Source: Rhizophagus irregularis (Eukaryota; Glomeromycota; Glomeromycetes; Glomerales; Glomeraceae). From it: a stretch of DNA of 64,000 nt. Positions within the stretch are counted from its first letter, which is position 1. Each line of letters starts with the position of its first letter. The stretch covers positions 1,922,001 to 1,986,000 of the forward strand of contig NC_089440.1 of the NCBI RefSeq assembly GCF_026210795.1. The letters are read 5' to 3'. Below, in pieces: positions 22,032 to 34,021 of the stretch. The notes under the pieces were generated by a model. It had not been told where the DNA came from and ran no database searches. It was given only the letters and a program-made list of their open reading frames with translations. A program made the translations under genes and the position numbers.

Positions 22032-22446
22032 TTTATTCTACGCGTGAAATGTAAAAAATGGGTTTTTTATTATCATTAATATCCCCAAATTTTATTAGTA
22101 ATGCAGTGCCAATTTTAGACAGATTGGCAATTAAGTAATTAAACTAAATTTTAACAAATCTTATACAGAAATATCTGAAAAATAAAATAAATCATAAATT
22201 ATTCTTTTAATATCAATATTAACCGAGATCATTAAATTTTCCAAAAAAAATTTTACAATAACACAAACCACTTTTTAAAAAATTTATTAATTATGCAAAC
22301 CACTTTTTTGCATTACACAGAATATATAAAAATCTAAATTGAGTGTATAAATCATGCATTTAACTTTAAACTTAAACAGATAAGTTTAATCCACACATTT
22401 TGATACTGGAAAGAACATTAAGAAATATTAAGTACTTTATAAATAA
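22032..22446. other. AT-rich spacer
   Basis: Between giant element 1 and the integrase-like pseudogene. No frame or repeat recognised. Confidence 0.4.
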
Positions 22447-24176
22447 AATTTTAAAAATGTTAAGACAATTAGATACTGGCATAGTTTTCCTTTAACTGAC
22501 AAATCATCTGTACAAATGGCTAAAGCAATTCAAAAAATTTACAATGATCCTAATGATTCTCTTAACCTGCCTGAAGATTTTATTGTAGATAGAGATACTG
22601 AATATATGGACGAATGTAAAGATTTATTACTCAGTTATAATGTAAGAATTCAGTATGCTAATTCTAAATATGATGTAGCTATTGCTGAACGTTGAGATCC
22701 CCCAATTCCCTCTGTCATCAATTTACAGAGTTGCCACATCGAACGGGCATTCTCATGGTCGAACGAACGAATAATCGAACGAACGAACAAATAAACGAAC
22801 AAACAAATAATCAACCGCATAATTATCAAACAACATAATCAACGAACAACATACAACAACATTCTTGGTTCATAACATAAATAGCGTTAGTAATATAAAA
22901 CGTCGAACGATATAAAATAAAATTAACTTCTCTAAATTTTCCCCAAATTATATCCACTTTTACCTTTAATTTCAAACTTCGATAGCTCTCGCTACGAATT
23001 ATTACTTTTTAAAATTGTATATTTAATTCATCTTAAAATTTTCATTTTATTCAATTAAAATTAATTAAGCAAACATTAATTAAAGTTTAGGGCGAACCTA
23101 TTACCTTTAATTAATATTAAACTTTACTAACAAATAATTAAATAAAACTTATATTTTTATTGAGTTCTGTGGATGAGAACTATGGAATTACTTTGAATTC
23201 CGCTCTCTATTTATACAAATTTTATGCTACTTTCTATTCTATCTATATATTATCTTTTATGTTCTTTTTACATATTATCTTTGAACTATCTTTCTAATAT
23301 GCTATCTATATTTTAAATACGCTATCTTTTAATATGCTATCTTTTTATATATGTTCTTTTTAATATGTTATCTTTTATGTTCCATCTTTATACTATCTTT
23401 TTATATTATTTTATGTTCTTTAATCTTTCTGACATTATTTTATATGTTCTTTTAATTTGCTTTATGTGTTTTGCTTATAATCTATCTTTTATGGCTTATA
23501 ATTATTCTTTCTAATTGTTCTTATTGTTAAAGATTGCTAAGCCGCAATTGATCGACTCTAATTATTCTATTTGTTCTTTGTCAATCATTTGACAAATATT
23601 ACATCATGTAGATCATTACTCTTCCTAAATGTTTATCCTTTTCGGCTAATTATTTATCCATCTACGCCAATTCATAATTAATTTGTTCGTTCTTAATATT
23701 TGGCAATTACATTTGGTGGTTGAATTTTATCATCTTTTCACGCTTGATATTTGACCGTTTACAACGTGACCATCAAGAATTTGAATAACATGCTTATTTT
23801 TGGCAAGATGCTGAAGATTTTCATTTGCCTTTGACTGACAGATCCAGAGCATGGGTTAAAGGACTTTGTATAAATGATGATATTTACAATAATACTTCTA
23901 CTTGGTTAATAGATATGTCTTCTAACGAGGCTGTAAAAAAAGCATTAAAAGGTAAAAAAATAATAGCTAAACCTTCTGTCGAACATAGAAGACCAGTTGG
24001 TTATAATGAACCACTTTTATCTAGCTATACTGAAGTTCATTACCTTTTAGAACCTGGCGAATTAGAAGGTGGAAGAAAAAGGACAACTGATTGCAATTAG
24101 TCTCCTGAAGTCTTTACAATTAGTTCTTATTTGATAAAAGAAAATCAGCCTATTCTCTACAAGTTTTACAAGGGTC
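22447..24176 (+). pseudogene. Integrase-like ORF, C-terminal region, split by a solo LTR and a CACTA element
   Basis: A reading frame open from 22447 runs through YNDPNDSLNLPEDFIVDRDT to …YDVAIAER at 22692. A 1071-bp LTR interrupts it there, and it resumes exactly in frame at 23768 (DHQEFE, then AYFWQDAEDFHLPLTDRSRA). It continues to about 24176 (YLIKENQPILYKFYKGL). Removing the 14.3-kb element restores the frame into 38519-38597 (RHSFVREELQIVSPDTV…KH, stop). The end (W/SPEVFTI…NQPILYK…RSFVREELQIV) has the look of the small SH3-like barrel that ends retroviral-type integrases. That is inference; the catalytic core is not in the window. Stops at 23786 (TAA) and 24098 (TAG, probably from TGG) show that it is dead. 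I do not know the family name. Confidence 0.65.
22693..23763. mobile_element. Solo LTR (1.07 kb)
   Basis: Starts TGAGATCCCCCAATTCCCTC and ends …GACCGTTTACA. Flanked by acgt (aacgt if the final base is counted differently) at 22689-22692 and 23764-23767. Excision of LTR plus one duplication restores the integrase-like frame. It contains tandem cgaacgaa repeats (22755-22800) and short tattctatctatatat/gctatctttta repeats (23220-23480). No internal retroelement region is next to it, so it arose by recombination between two LTRs. Confidence 0.85.
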
Positions 24177-25355
24177 TTACACTAGTCAAAAAAGGACAAT
24201 TCAGCCTAAATTTGACCAGGTTGAATGTAGGTCGTATAATAGTCTAACCTGTGTCAAATTGAAGTCGAATTTTCAGGCACATTTAGGGTGCCAATCGTCC
24301 CAAATTTGGACTAATTATTCGACCATTATTTAGGCTTAAATTGACTAATATTTGACCTTAAAACTTTAAGCTGAATTATGGTCTAATAACAACCCATTTA
24401 TTTATGATTTTTTTTATCAAATTTATTATTAAATAAATGTATTTGTTAATGCTTAAATACTTTATAATTATATTATTATTATTGCATCTATTTAATTTAC
24501 AAAAAATATTGCTAATTCAAATACAATTTCACAATTACATGATTTATGTATTCATATATATGAATCTTTGATCGTTCTTTGGCAATCCATCCGAACCTAT
24601 AAAAAAAAGAGAAGAACGATTAGTAACCGTTCATAATATTAAAAAAAATAAGAAAAAAAACCAACATATGGGCTGATTTGTCTACCTTTAATTAAAATAT
24701 TAATTTTATTACATTTTTATTATACAAAATACTATATAATATACAGTAAATTGGAAATGAGTATTAAAAAATTTTTATTTAATGTTATTATACTATAATT
24801 TGGTAAATATTTCTTTTAAATTAATATAATTCTTAGCACTTACTATATATGTTAAAAATTTGTATCTCAACTTAAAACGTAAATATCTCCAAATCCAGTG
24901 ATCCAATTGGCAAGCTCTTTTTTCGTTCATATAGACCAGATCAAAGGCTTTCCAAAGAGCCTAAATTTATAAAAAATGGATCAGTGGATCCCAAGATAAT
25001 TGCATTTAAGCATGTTAAAAAGTTCATACCTCAACTTTAAACTTAAATATCTCTGGATCTAATGGTTCAATCGGCGAGCTCTTTTTTCGCCTATAAAGTC
25101 CAGAACAAGGGCTTTCCAACGAGCCTAAAATTATAGAAAACGGATCAGTGAATCTTGATATATTTGCGTTTAAAGATGGTAATACAAACTTTGACATAAA
25201 ATAATTATTTTTATTGTTTGAAAATATTTATTATGATACTATCTTTTATATGATATTTTTATTATACTTTTATAAACATTTATAGCTACTAAGGCTATAT
25301 AAATTTTTATTTTACTTTATATTTTATTAAAATATACTTACTTTTTAATAATATA

Positions 25356-25898
25356 CACTACCCTCTCAAAAGTATCCGGTCAACCAATAAAGATCATATT
25401 TTATTAATAATAATTAATATTTAGTTGGCCATCTATTGTTTTTAATGCATGCTTTAATTCAGCATGTAAGTTTTGGATGGAATTCTTTCTCACTCTTCTT
25501 TTAGCCATTAATCCAGTATTAAAATTTTTGTATTGAACAATTGTGTCTGTAATGGTACTTTTTGGAAATTTTAGGATACGACTGATAGCTTTATGAGTTC
25601 TCATCCTTTCCAAAGGCTAATAATTTTCTCACGCTCACTCAATTCACGAGTTTTTTACATTTTAAAAGTAGCTGAATGGCACAGTAACAAAAAAAGCAAA
25701 GATCAGCGTTGGCAAAATTGAGGTGTTATTATTTGTTTATTGCCAAATCTGATACAAGTATCGTAATACAATAAAAATACATTCATTTTAATTGTTAGAA
25801 CCAGGGGAATTGTTTTTTTTTTAAAAAAATAATACTTTATATATTCAATCTTGAGAAAATTAAGTTGAGCTTGGCCAGATACTTTTGGAAGGGTAGTG
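25356..25898 (-). mobile_element. Tc1-like element remnant, 543 bp
   Basis: Inverted ends CACTACCCTCTCAAAAGTAT (25356) and ATACTTTTGGAAGGGTAGTG (ending 25898) with TA at 25354-25355 and 25899-25900, the Tc1/mariner target. It keeps only the transposase N-terminus on the minus strand and is internally deleted. Confidence 0.88.
25404..25613 (-). pseudogene. Tc1 transposase N-terminal fragment
   Basis: Sixty-nine residues with a paired-type helix-turn-helix: KAISRILKFPKSTITDTIVQ followed by a basic linker, AKRRVRKNS. In Tc1 transposases this part binds the inverted repeats. The catalytic DDE domain is gone, and the frame ends within the right part of the remnant. A further piece of the start lies just upstream, interrupted by a stop near 25614. 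Confidence 0.75.
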
Positions 25899-27229
25899 TA
25901 TGTTAAAAATTCCATATATATGAGAAATGGGTTTTTTATTAGTGAAATAGGTTTTTTTACAGTTCTTTTACATTTAATAATTTAAGTTTCGCAAATGTAA
26001 ATTTTTGTTCAACTTATTATTTAATTAAGTGATTATCAATCAGATGATTTTTTGGTATTACAAAACAATTTTAAGTAACAAAAATTGTGAAAATCAATCA
26101 ATAACTCTTTTTAATGCAGAATAAACAAATCAGCCCATATGAGTTTTGTACTTACTTACAAATCTTTGGTTTTTTCCATTCTTTGAAAGACACCTGCGAC
26201 ACTCAAGACCTAAAAAGAAAAGAAAAGAACGGTTATTAGTAACCATTCATAATAATATTTAGAAAAAAAATTGAAAAAAAATAAACCAAGATTTGTACTT
26301 ACGAATCTTGGTTTCTCTTTTCCTAAAGGTCAGAAGCCCACCCGATCCTAAAAAAGAAAGAACGGTTATTAGTAACCGTTCATAATATTAAAAAAAAAAT
26401 AAAAAAAATAAGATTTGTACGTAAATCTTTGAATTTTTCCGTTCTTCAAAAGCCTACCCGAACCTATAAAAAAAAAGAAAAAATGGTTAGTAAACTATTC
26501 GTAATAATAAAAAATAAAAAAATTAAAGATTCGTACTTACGAATCTTTGGATTTTTATTCTTCAGAAACCCACCTGAACTAGCTATAAAAAAAAGAAAGA
26601 ATGGTTAATAAACTATTCGTAATAATAAAAAATAAAAAAAAATTAAAGATTTGTACTTACGAATCTTTGGATTTTTGTTCTTCAAAAGCCCACCTGAACC
26701 TATAAAAAAGAAAGAATGGTTAGTAAACCATTCGTAATAATAAAAAATAAAAAAATTAAAGATTCGTACTTACGAATCTTTGGATTTTTGTTTTTTGGAA
26801 GCCACCCGAACTAGCTATAAAAAAAAAGAATGGTTAATAAACCATTCGTAATAATAAAAAATAAAAAAAATCAAAGATTCATACTTAGTACGAATCTTTA
26901 GGTTTTTATTCTTCAGAAGCCCACCCAAACTAACTATAAAAAAAGAAAAGAACAGTTAGTAAACTGTTCATATATTAAAAAAAAATAAAAAAAGAACCAA
27001 GATTTATACTTACGAATTTTAGTTTCTTAGTTTTCCTTCTTCAGAAATCCACCCAAAACCTAAAAATAGAAAAGAACGGTTATTAGTAACCGTTCGTAAT
27101 ATTTTTTTAAAAAAAAGAAAAAAAAATTAAACCAAGATTCGTATTTACTTACAAATCTTGGTTCTACTTTTTCTGAAGATCAGAAGCCCACCCAAAACCT
27201 AAAAAATAAAAAAGAACGGTTATTAATAA

Positions 27230-27412
27230 GTGAAGTTATACATATCACGTAATATTCAGTTTAATATAAACTTACTTCCTATTTCTCCTTGTCAGATTTA
27301 ATAACCAATTAAATTATAATATTTATAAATATATAATTTTATTAAGTGTAATGTAAGATTTTAATTACCTCCCTCCTCCACTTTGATAATTACGTAATAT
27401 GTGTAAGCTCCC
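27230..27412. mobile_element. 183-bp MITE related to the 2026-4968 transposon
   Basis: Ends GTGAAGTTATACATATCACG (27230) and ATTACGTAATATGTGTAAGC-type inverse ending CTCCC at 27412, flanked by TAA (27227-27229, 27413-27415). The terminal sequence and TSD match the element that encodes the DDE transposase at 2448-4523, so it is probably mobilised by it. Confidence 0.85.
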
Positions 27413-27613
27413 TAACCATTCGTAATATTTTTTTTAAAAAAAATAAAAAGATAAACCAAGATTTGTATTTACTTACGAATCTTAGTTTTCCATTTATCAA
27501 AAATCCACCCGAACCTATAAAAAAAGAAAGGAATAGTTAGTAAACTGTTCCATAATAATAAAAAAGAAAAAAAAATTTAAGATTCATAATATAATACTTA
27601 CGAATCTTAAAAA

Positions 27614-27895
27614 AGTACTTTTTTTTCCATTTCCATTCACTTTCATTTTCCCCTTTTGTTTTACCTTTCCTTTCATTTTCTTTTTCCCTTTAATTTTCCT
27701 CTTCGTCTTACCCTTTTCCCTTCATTTTACTCTTTCCCTTCATTTTACTTTTTCCCTTCATTTTACCCTTTTCCCTTCGTTTTACCCTTTCCTTTCGTTT
27801 TACCCTTTCCCTTCATTTTACCCTTTCCCTTCATTTTACTCTTTTCCCTTCGTCTTATCCTTTTCCCTTCATTTTACCCTTTCTCTTCATTTTCC
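27614..27895. repeat. Pyrimidine-rich minisatellite (cccttcattttaccctttt)
   Basis: About fourteen copies of a 17-20-bp C/T-only unit on the plus strand, lying inside one unit of the micro-exon array and expanding its exon-like block. The plus frame at 27656-27907 is a by-product. Confidence 0.85.
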
Positions 27896-28034
27896 CAAAA
27901 CCTATAAAAAAAATAAAAATGGTTAGTAAAGGCAGTGACATATATTTAGAGTTCTGCACAGATCAGATCAGATCGGATTTAAATAAGATTTGATCCAATC
28001 TGATTTATTTTAAAAAAATTGGATTTGATCCAAG

Positions 28035-29401
28035 AGGACCCCGCTTACTTCTAATAGAGGTCTCCGAAAATATAAGGTAAAATTTATATTAAAAAAAAAT
28101 TTTAGGTCTCTTAATAGATAAAGGTAAAATTATATATATGACAAATAAAGGTCTCCGGATATGTAAGGTAAAGTTAAAATAGGTTTCCGGTTTTATAAGG
28201 TAAAATCAAATATAAGTTTACAAATGTTTCGGTAAATAATTGTATATAAAATTTAATATTTACCTTATATATACTAATTTGAAATATTGTACAACAATTA
28301 TTACAATATTTGGTAATATACGTTTTATAATTTTTTCTCAAAATAAAAAATTTATTCTCTTCTTTATACTTGTAAAAACCATTTTATATTTTTAATTTTA
28401 TTTGCATTAGCACTATCTTTTTGAAAATTATTACAAAAATTAGCTTTTAAAATATAAAAATTCGTACAGCAATTAGCAACTTCAGAATTTAATTTCAGTA
28501 CTTTGGTTAAATCAAATCATATTTTACTATCTAAGAAAGTTGTTTAGTAAGGTCGAACTACTTATATTTGAATTTTTATAGCAGTTGGAGTAATATTTAT
28601 TGCATACGAGCATTTTTTTATTTTAATATTAACTTAAAATTTACGTTTTTTGTTTATTAAATTCGGAGCGTAATTTGGGCATTTTAGTCAAATGAAATCA
28701 CCTTTTTAAGCTTAAGTAATATTGTTCGGCGAGATCGAAACTACCTGAATATTAATTTTCATAAGAATCAGTTTAATATGTACGGAATACGAGCAATTTT
28801 CGCACTTTTAATTTTTTTTTATTTTCCCGATCAGTGATTATAGGGCGTAATTTGGGCACTTTGGTCAAATGAAATCACTTTTTCATGCTTAAGTAAAGTT
28901 GTTCGGCAAGGTCGAAAATATTTAGATAAATATTTTCATAGCAGTTGGATTAATACTTATGGGGTACGAGCATTTTTTCATAATAATACCAATTACGAAT
29001 TTATTTTTTTTAAAAAAAATTAATTAGATTTTTTTAAAGTAAGTAAGTGAATAATAGTTTCGAAGTAAAGTTAAAGATGTGTGTCTTTAAGATTTTTTTT
29101 ATAGTATTTTTGTAATTCAAAGTACTTTTTTTACTAATAAAAGTTATTTATCTTTAAAGAATAAGAATTAAACTTAGTAAAAATAAAAAATTTTTAAAAT
29201 TTATTGTAATGATTATAAAATATTTTGTTTATTTAATATTTAAAAAAATTTAGGTCTCTGAAAATCTAAGGTAAAATTTAATATAATTTTAAAAGGTCAC
29301 TATATATATATGGTAAAATTATGAGATAAGAAAGGTTGGTAAAATTACTAGTAAATCTGAAATTTTGCCCGGAGACCTTTATTAGAAGTAAGCGGGGTCC
29401 T
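28035..29401. mobile_element. 1.37-kb TIR element (AGGACCCC type)
   Basis: Ends AGGACCCCGCTTACTTCTAA (28035) and TTAGAAGTAAGCGGGGTCCT (ending 29401), with a perfect 8-bp duplication gatccaag (28027-28034, 29402-29409). The interior has three direct copies of a block of about 180 bp (near 28530, 28710, 28890) with gcgtaatttgggca, gtcaaatgaaatcac and acgagca. A relative lies inverted at 47627-49011. No coding frame. Confidence 0.92.
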
Positions 29402-29789
29402 GATCCAAGTCAAATCGGATCAAATTAAATCTAATCCGAATCTAATCTGAATCTGATTTGAATCCGATTCAATTTTATATTTTTAATTAAAAAAAAGGTT
29501 CATGGCAAACATTTTAGTTTTAAAGCAATAATAATATATTTTAAAATTAAAGTAAAAAAAATCCTCCAAAAATCAATTATAACAATCTATTGTTATGAAA
29601 AAAAAAAATTTCCCAGAAAATTAATTATACCAATCTATTGTCAGATCTATTATTACAAAAAATAAATAAGTAAATTATATGTCAGTCTATTATTGAACTT
29701 AAAAAATAATTAGGGAAAATATTCTTATTAAGAAGAATTACTGTGGTGCTGCAGCGTCAATCTGATCACTAATCCAAATCTAAATGGTT

Positions 29790-30590
29790 TAAAATATGGT
29801 TCGAGAAAAAACAAAAAAAAAGCCAAACCAAAAAAAGAAAAATTTTTCAAATTGGAAAAAAAGTCAAAAGCCAATCCGAAAAAAGAAAAGTGAAAAAAGA
29901 ATTTTCAGATTGGAAAAAAAACCAACTCAAAAAAAAGGTTTTAAAGAATTCGAAAAAATCTCCCAAAAAATAACAATAAAGAAAATTTGAAAAAGAAATG
30001 AAAATAAAATTAGGGGAAAAGAAAAGGATAAAAAAGAAATTGATTTAAAAAAAGGAAATTTTTGAAAAAAAAGGAATCCGTAAAAAAAATAAGTACCGAA
30101 AAAAATTCTGAAAAATAAGGTCCAAAAAGACTGAAAAAAATTTTTAATAATATGGTCTAAAAATAAAGACCGAAAAAAAATAGTATTAAAAAAATCAGTC
30201 TTAAAAGACCAAAACAATAGGATTATTTATAAAAAAAAAAAATTTTAGTTTGGGAAAATAAACAGGAAAAGAATGAAAAAAAACCAAAAAAATTCTTAAC
30301 TAAACCAAAAAGAAAGAGGAAAAGAAAAAATGAAAATTTTTAAAAAAAGGAAAAAGAATAGAAAAGAAAAGGAAAAAGGTGGTTCAAAAAAGAAAAGAGG
30401 AAAGAACTGAAAATAAAAGATTGATTCAAGAAAAAAAGAGAAAAAATTAAAAAGGGAACTGAAAGAATTCAAATCGGTTCGAAAGAAAAGGAAAAAAATT
30501 TAAAAATAGGTTTAAAAAAAAAAATGATGAAAAAAATAAATATTTGAAAAAAAAATAAATCGGTAATCTAATAATCAAAAAAAAAAATTC
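29790..30590. other. 800-bp purine-rich (A/G) tract
   Basis: The plus strand is nearly all A and G with few pyrimidines, in loose repeats such as gaaaaaaaagg. Frames on both strands (29796-29990, 29927-30217) are Lys-rich or Phe-rich by-products. It could be a decayed micro-exon array on the minus strand, since T-rich tracts dominate there. Confidence 0.5.
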
Positions 30591-30831
30591 TATTAGATAT
30601 ACAACATGACTTGCTGATCAACTGGGTCTTATAAAGAATACGGAACAGCAATTCAAAACGTTACAGTTACACATTTATACTGCTATTTGAATATTTCGGC
30701 TAACTACACTATTATTCAAAAAAAGTGGATTTAGCCGACCTTTCTATAGTTATTAATTATATTTCACTTAACCTTTTTTAGTTATATAGATAGATATTAG
30801 ATTAGTTACTTTATTGACGTTAAGGTTGCTT

Positions 30832-31064
30832 GTCTAAACCTCTTCAAAATCCTACGATTAGTTTCGTCAAAATTTTACTATAGATTTATTATAGTTTCGG
30901 CAGAGTTTTGGCAGTTTCGGCATTTATAATAAGTTTTGGCAGTTTCGCCTTTCTCCAAAGTTTCACCAGTTTTTTAATATAACTTTAATATAGTTTCGGC
31001 AGAATTTCACTTTTCGGCGAAACGCCATCTTGCCTAAACCCCTGTGTTTCGGGCAAGCAACCTT
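30832..31064. mobile_element. MITE with AAGGTTGCTTG ends, copy 2
   Basis: Ends AAGGTTGCTTGTC and GGGCAAGCAACCTT; the interior has agtttcggcag repeats as in copy 1 at 13318-13541. If the element starts two bases earlier, its flanks share attgacg (30823-30829 and 31066-31072), so a 7-8-bp duplication is likely. Confidence 0.75.
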
Positions 31065-31150
31065 AATTGACGCGATACTTATATTTATAATACTAAGAAA
31101 AAAATAAAATAAAATAAAAAAATAATATAATTTTAAAAATAAATAATTAT

Positions 31151-33421
31151 TTATTCATTATTTAATAAATAATTCCAGGATTTCAAACACATACTTATTT
31201 TTACTGTTTTTCCTATTAAACGGTTTCTATTGTTTGTAATTAAATTTTTCAAAATTGAAAAACACTGCTCTGATGGCACACTTGTAGCAGGTATAGCTAA
31301 ATAATTATGGGCCATCTTACTAAGTTGTGGATATTGAGTTTCATTAATTCGCCACCATTCGAGAGGATCTAAAGTTTCACCAGAAACAGTTGGTAAAGCA
31401 ATATATGTTTTAAATTCATCTACATTTTCCACGTAGCGATGTTTAAATACACGTGACATTACTGATTTTTCTTTTGAAGTGGAGGAAATGTTGGAATTTA
31501 AGGAGGTAGTGGCATAATTAGAATTAAAAATATTCACAAAACTAAATAAAAAATTAATGATTAATATAATTATTAAATAAATACATCAAAAACTTTAAAA
31601 GTACATACTTTTGATTAATTTCATTTATTAAATCATCACCCCACTCTTCATCTTTAAAATATTGTATTTTTAATCTAGGATCTAAGATAACTGCTATTGA
31701 ATACGCGTTATTTGTCTTAACATAGTATTTCAATAATTTATCTTTGCAATATTTAGCAGCTTTTTTTATTGATTTTTCAATTTGTATATTCTCATCATCA
31801 TTTTCATCATCATTTTCATCATCATCTTCATCATCATTTTCTTCATCATTTTCTTCATTAACTTCTTCATTCTTATCTCCAATAATATCTTCTACATGAT
31901 CAATTAAAAAATTGAATAATGGAATCATCATAGAAAGTGTTGAATATGTGCTTTCTGAAATTACTGCTGTTACTTCTTTAAATAGTTCAAGAAAATCCAC
32001 TATCTTTCTAAGTCCATTCCATTATTCTTCTGTAAGTGTATAGCTTTTGAGATCACGATCAGATATTGCAGTAATATCAAGAGCCTAATAAATAATTAAT
32101 TTGAAAAGTAATAAGTAATAATATGAAATTACAGTAAATATAGTACGTAAAAAAGCTTACAGGTTTTATTAATAAAGCTCTTGAAATCATTTCACACGTC
32201 GAATTCCACCTTGTTAGCACATCTATTATAGGTTTTAAATCATCAATATTATTATTCTTACATGCAAGGCTTAATTTTTCACACCGTTGAGTAGATGCAC
32301 GAATTTTATTAAGAAGTTGCGAGCTATAAATGAATAAATTAAATTATTAATTAATAAACCAAAATTAAGTAAAATAAAAAAATTCTAACCTGACTTAAAC
32401 TTAGTTTTTGATCTAAGTATTTTAAAAATTCTTGTACACCTATATTGATTGTATGCGTGAAGCATCTAAAGTGGTTTTCACTATTAAAAATGATATGATT
32501 TTGATCTGCCCATTTACTTAATTCATTAATAAATACTTGATTATTTGAGGCATTATTAAGAGTAATGCCAAATAGCTATAAAATTTATAAACAAATTAAA
32601 TATATTTATTCTAACTTAAATTTAAGAATAAATTTAAGAATAAGTAATTACCTTATCTTCAATTGACAAATTTTCTAATCCTGATATGAATGTATTTTTA
32701 ATATTTTCGCCAGTGTGAGATCCATATATTTGTATAAAGTCAACTATCACACTTCGTAACTTCCATTCTTTATCAATGAAATGGGCAGTTAAGGACAGGA
32801 AAGATTTGGTTGAGGGGGAAGTCCAGATATCGGTTATAAATGATATCTTTCCTGGCACCATTTGCAAAATATCTTTAATCTTTTTAACATTTACTTCATA
32901 AAGATTGTAAATGTTTCTCTTGATCGTGTCTGCTGAGGGTACCAAGGCACCAGGATGGAGTGAATGCATAAACTCAATAAAACTTGGTTCTTCAACAACG
33001 GTAAAGGATTGTTGATTCATTATAACCCATTGGACAAGTTTTCCCCTCATTGTATCATTATTATAAACCCACTAATTAATAACTATTATTAATAATGGAA
33101 ATTCAAATTTGAAAAACTTTACAAGAAACAAAGTAAAGACATATACCTTAGAAGAGCTAAACATTTCTCTAATGTCTTGTCCATGATTTTGATTCATTTG
33201 TATATTATGTTTTTTTAAATGTTTCTTTAAATTTGATGTGCTGCCCCCGGAACACATATAAACTTTAGAACAATATTTGCAGGTGGCCTTCTTATTTTCT
33301 TTAAAATCAGGATCTTTTGTAAAATGGATTCAGACAATACTACCCTTAAAACTTTCACTGTCGGTAAAACTTCATTTTCAGAATCTTGTTCATTACCATC
33401 ATCATCATCACCGACTTCCAT
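31151..33421 (-). pseudogene. hAT transposase with BED zinc finger, decayed
   Basis: Transposase of giant hAT element 2, in several exons on the minus strand. An acidic N-terminus (from 33421) leads to a BED-type finger (CKYCSKVYMCSGGSTSNLKK … H) that needs a frameshift near 33290. The 33050-32634 exon holds the first catalytic Asp (ISFITDIWTSPS). A middle part (32560-32380) has the second site but with Asn for Asp (TLNNASNN; codon 32555-32557), then HFRCFTHTINIGVQEFL. The 32000-31554 exon has a low-complexity Glu/Asp run. The C-terminal hAT dimerisation region is clear (WWRINETQYPQLSKMAHNYL, AIPATSVPSEQCFS, NRNRL; 31151-31537). In active hAT enzymes the second Asp binds metal, so this copy should be inactive even without the frameshift. 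Confidence 0.87.
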
Positions 33422-33439
33422 AGTGTATTAATGTTATAA

Positions 33440-33790
33440 AAAGGGTGAATCAGTGATAAAAAAAATTTCTTTTCCAACATTTTTTAAAAATTTGTCCTTT
33501 TATAATGAAATAAAAATTCTTTTCTATATAAAAATTGGCCCATTTAAATGAATTTATAAAAAAGGGAAAAGTGCTAGTAAAAAAAAAAATTTTTCTTAAA
33601 TATAATTACTTCGCCCTCTAATGAATTTTTAAAAAAAGGAAAAGGGGCATCTTTTATAATGAAATTAACGAAATAAAATTTTTTTTTTCTAAAAATCTGC
33701 CCTTTTTTAAATAAATTTATAAAAAAAGGGATAAGTGCACAATTTTTTTTTAAACAATTAAACATACCCGCCTTCCAATGAATTTTTTAA
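33440..33790. repeat. Imperfect tandem repeat, about 60-125 bp
   Basis: Three to four copies of a unit with atgaatttataaaaaaggg and a run of T or A, seen at about 33548, 33615, 33712 and 33775. Probably part of the body of giant hAT element 2. The minus-strand frame at 33574-33765 follows the repeat and is not a gene. Confidence 0.55.
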
Positions 33791-34021
33791 AAAAAGAATT
33801 GTCAAAATTTTTGACCAATGGCAAAATCGGCAAAATAAATCAATTGGCAGATCAGCCTAGTCAATTATGATTTGTGCTGAAAGATAATCTTTTTGAGCCT
33901 TTTTTAAAAAATACTCTCATTTTAGATATCGGCTTTCTTTGAATTGAATCGATAAGTTTTGTTCGTTTCATTCATTTTGAAATATTTTTTAGTTTAGATT
34001 CAGTAAGTTTTGAAGGTTTTA

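Larger units (their letters stand above)
24665..26141. mobile_element. CATATG-ended element, third member (1477 bp)
   Basis: Termini CATATGGGCTGATTTGT (24665) and ACAAATCAGCCCATATG-type inverse ending 26141. The interior differs from 14635-16103 but keeps the same layout: two direct blocks (about 24870-25010 and 25040-25165) with atatctc…gatc(c/t)a(g/a)tg and, further on, ggatcagtg. A Tc1 remnant is nested at 25356-25898. The element splits the micro-exon array of the CACTA element. Confidence 0.8.
26142..27929 (-). repeat. Micro-exon/mini-intron array of the CACTA element (minus strand)
   Basis: About eleven units of roughly 115-135 bp here, one more at 24580-24664, and the 5' units at 37992-38345. 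Read on the minus strand, each is a palindrome such as AACGGTTACTAATAACCGTT (with CTAATAAC), a T/C-rich tract ending TTTATAG or TTTTTAG, a 39-nt-type block, then GTAAGTA and a palindrome with the block's end (AAGATTC/GAATCTT). Several blocks (near 26538-26576, 26657-26695 and 26772-26812) are about 39 nt, a multiple of three, and read in one frame as a repeated 13-residue segment (SGGLLKNKNPKI). A MITE (27230-27412) and the compound insertion 27930-37988 interrupt the array. Confidence 0.8.

Noticed and set aside
27656-27907. Plus-strand frame of 83 residues (Phe/Pro/Leu rich)
   Set aside because: It is the translation of a pyrimidine-only minisatellite.
29796-30217. Lys-rich and Phe-rich frames on both strands
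   Set aside because: By-products of an A/G-only tract.
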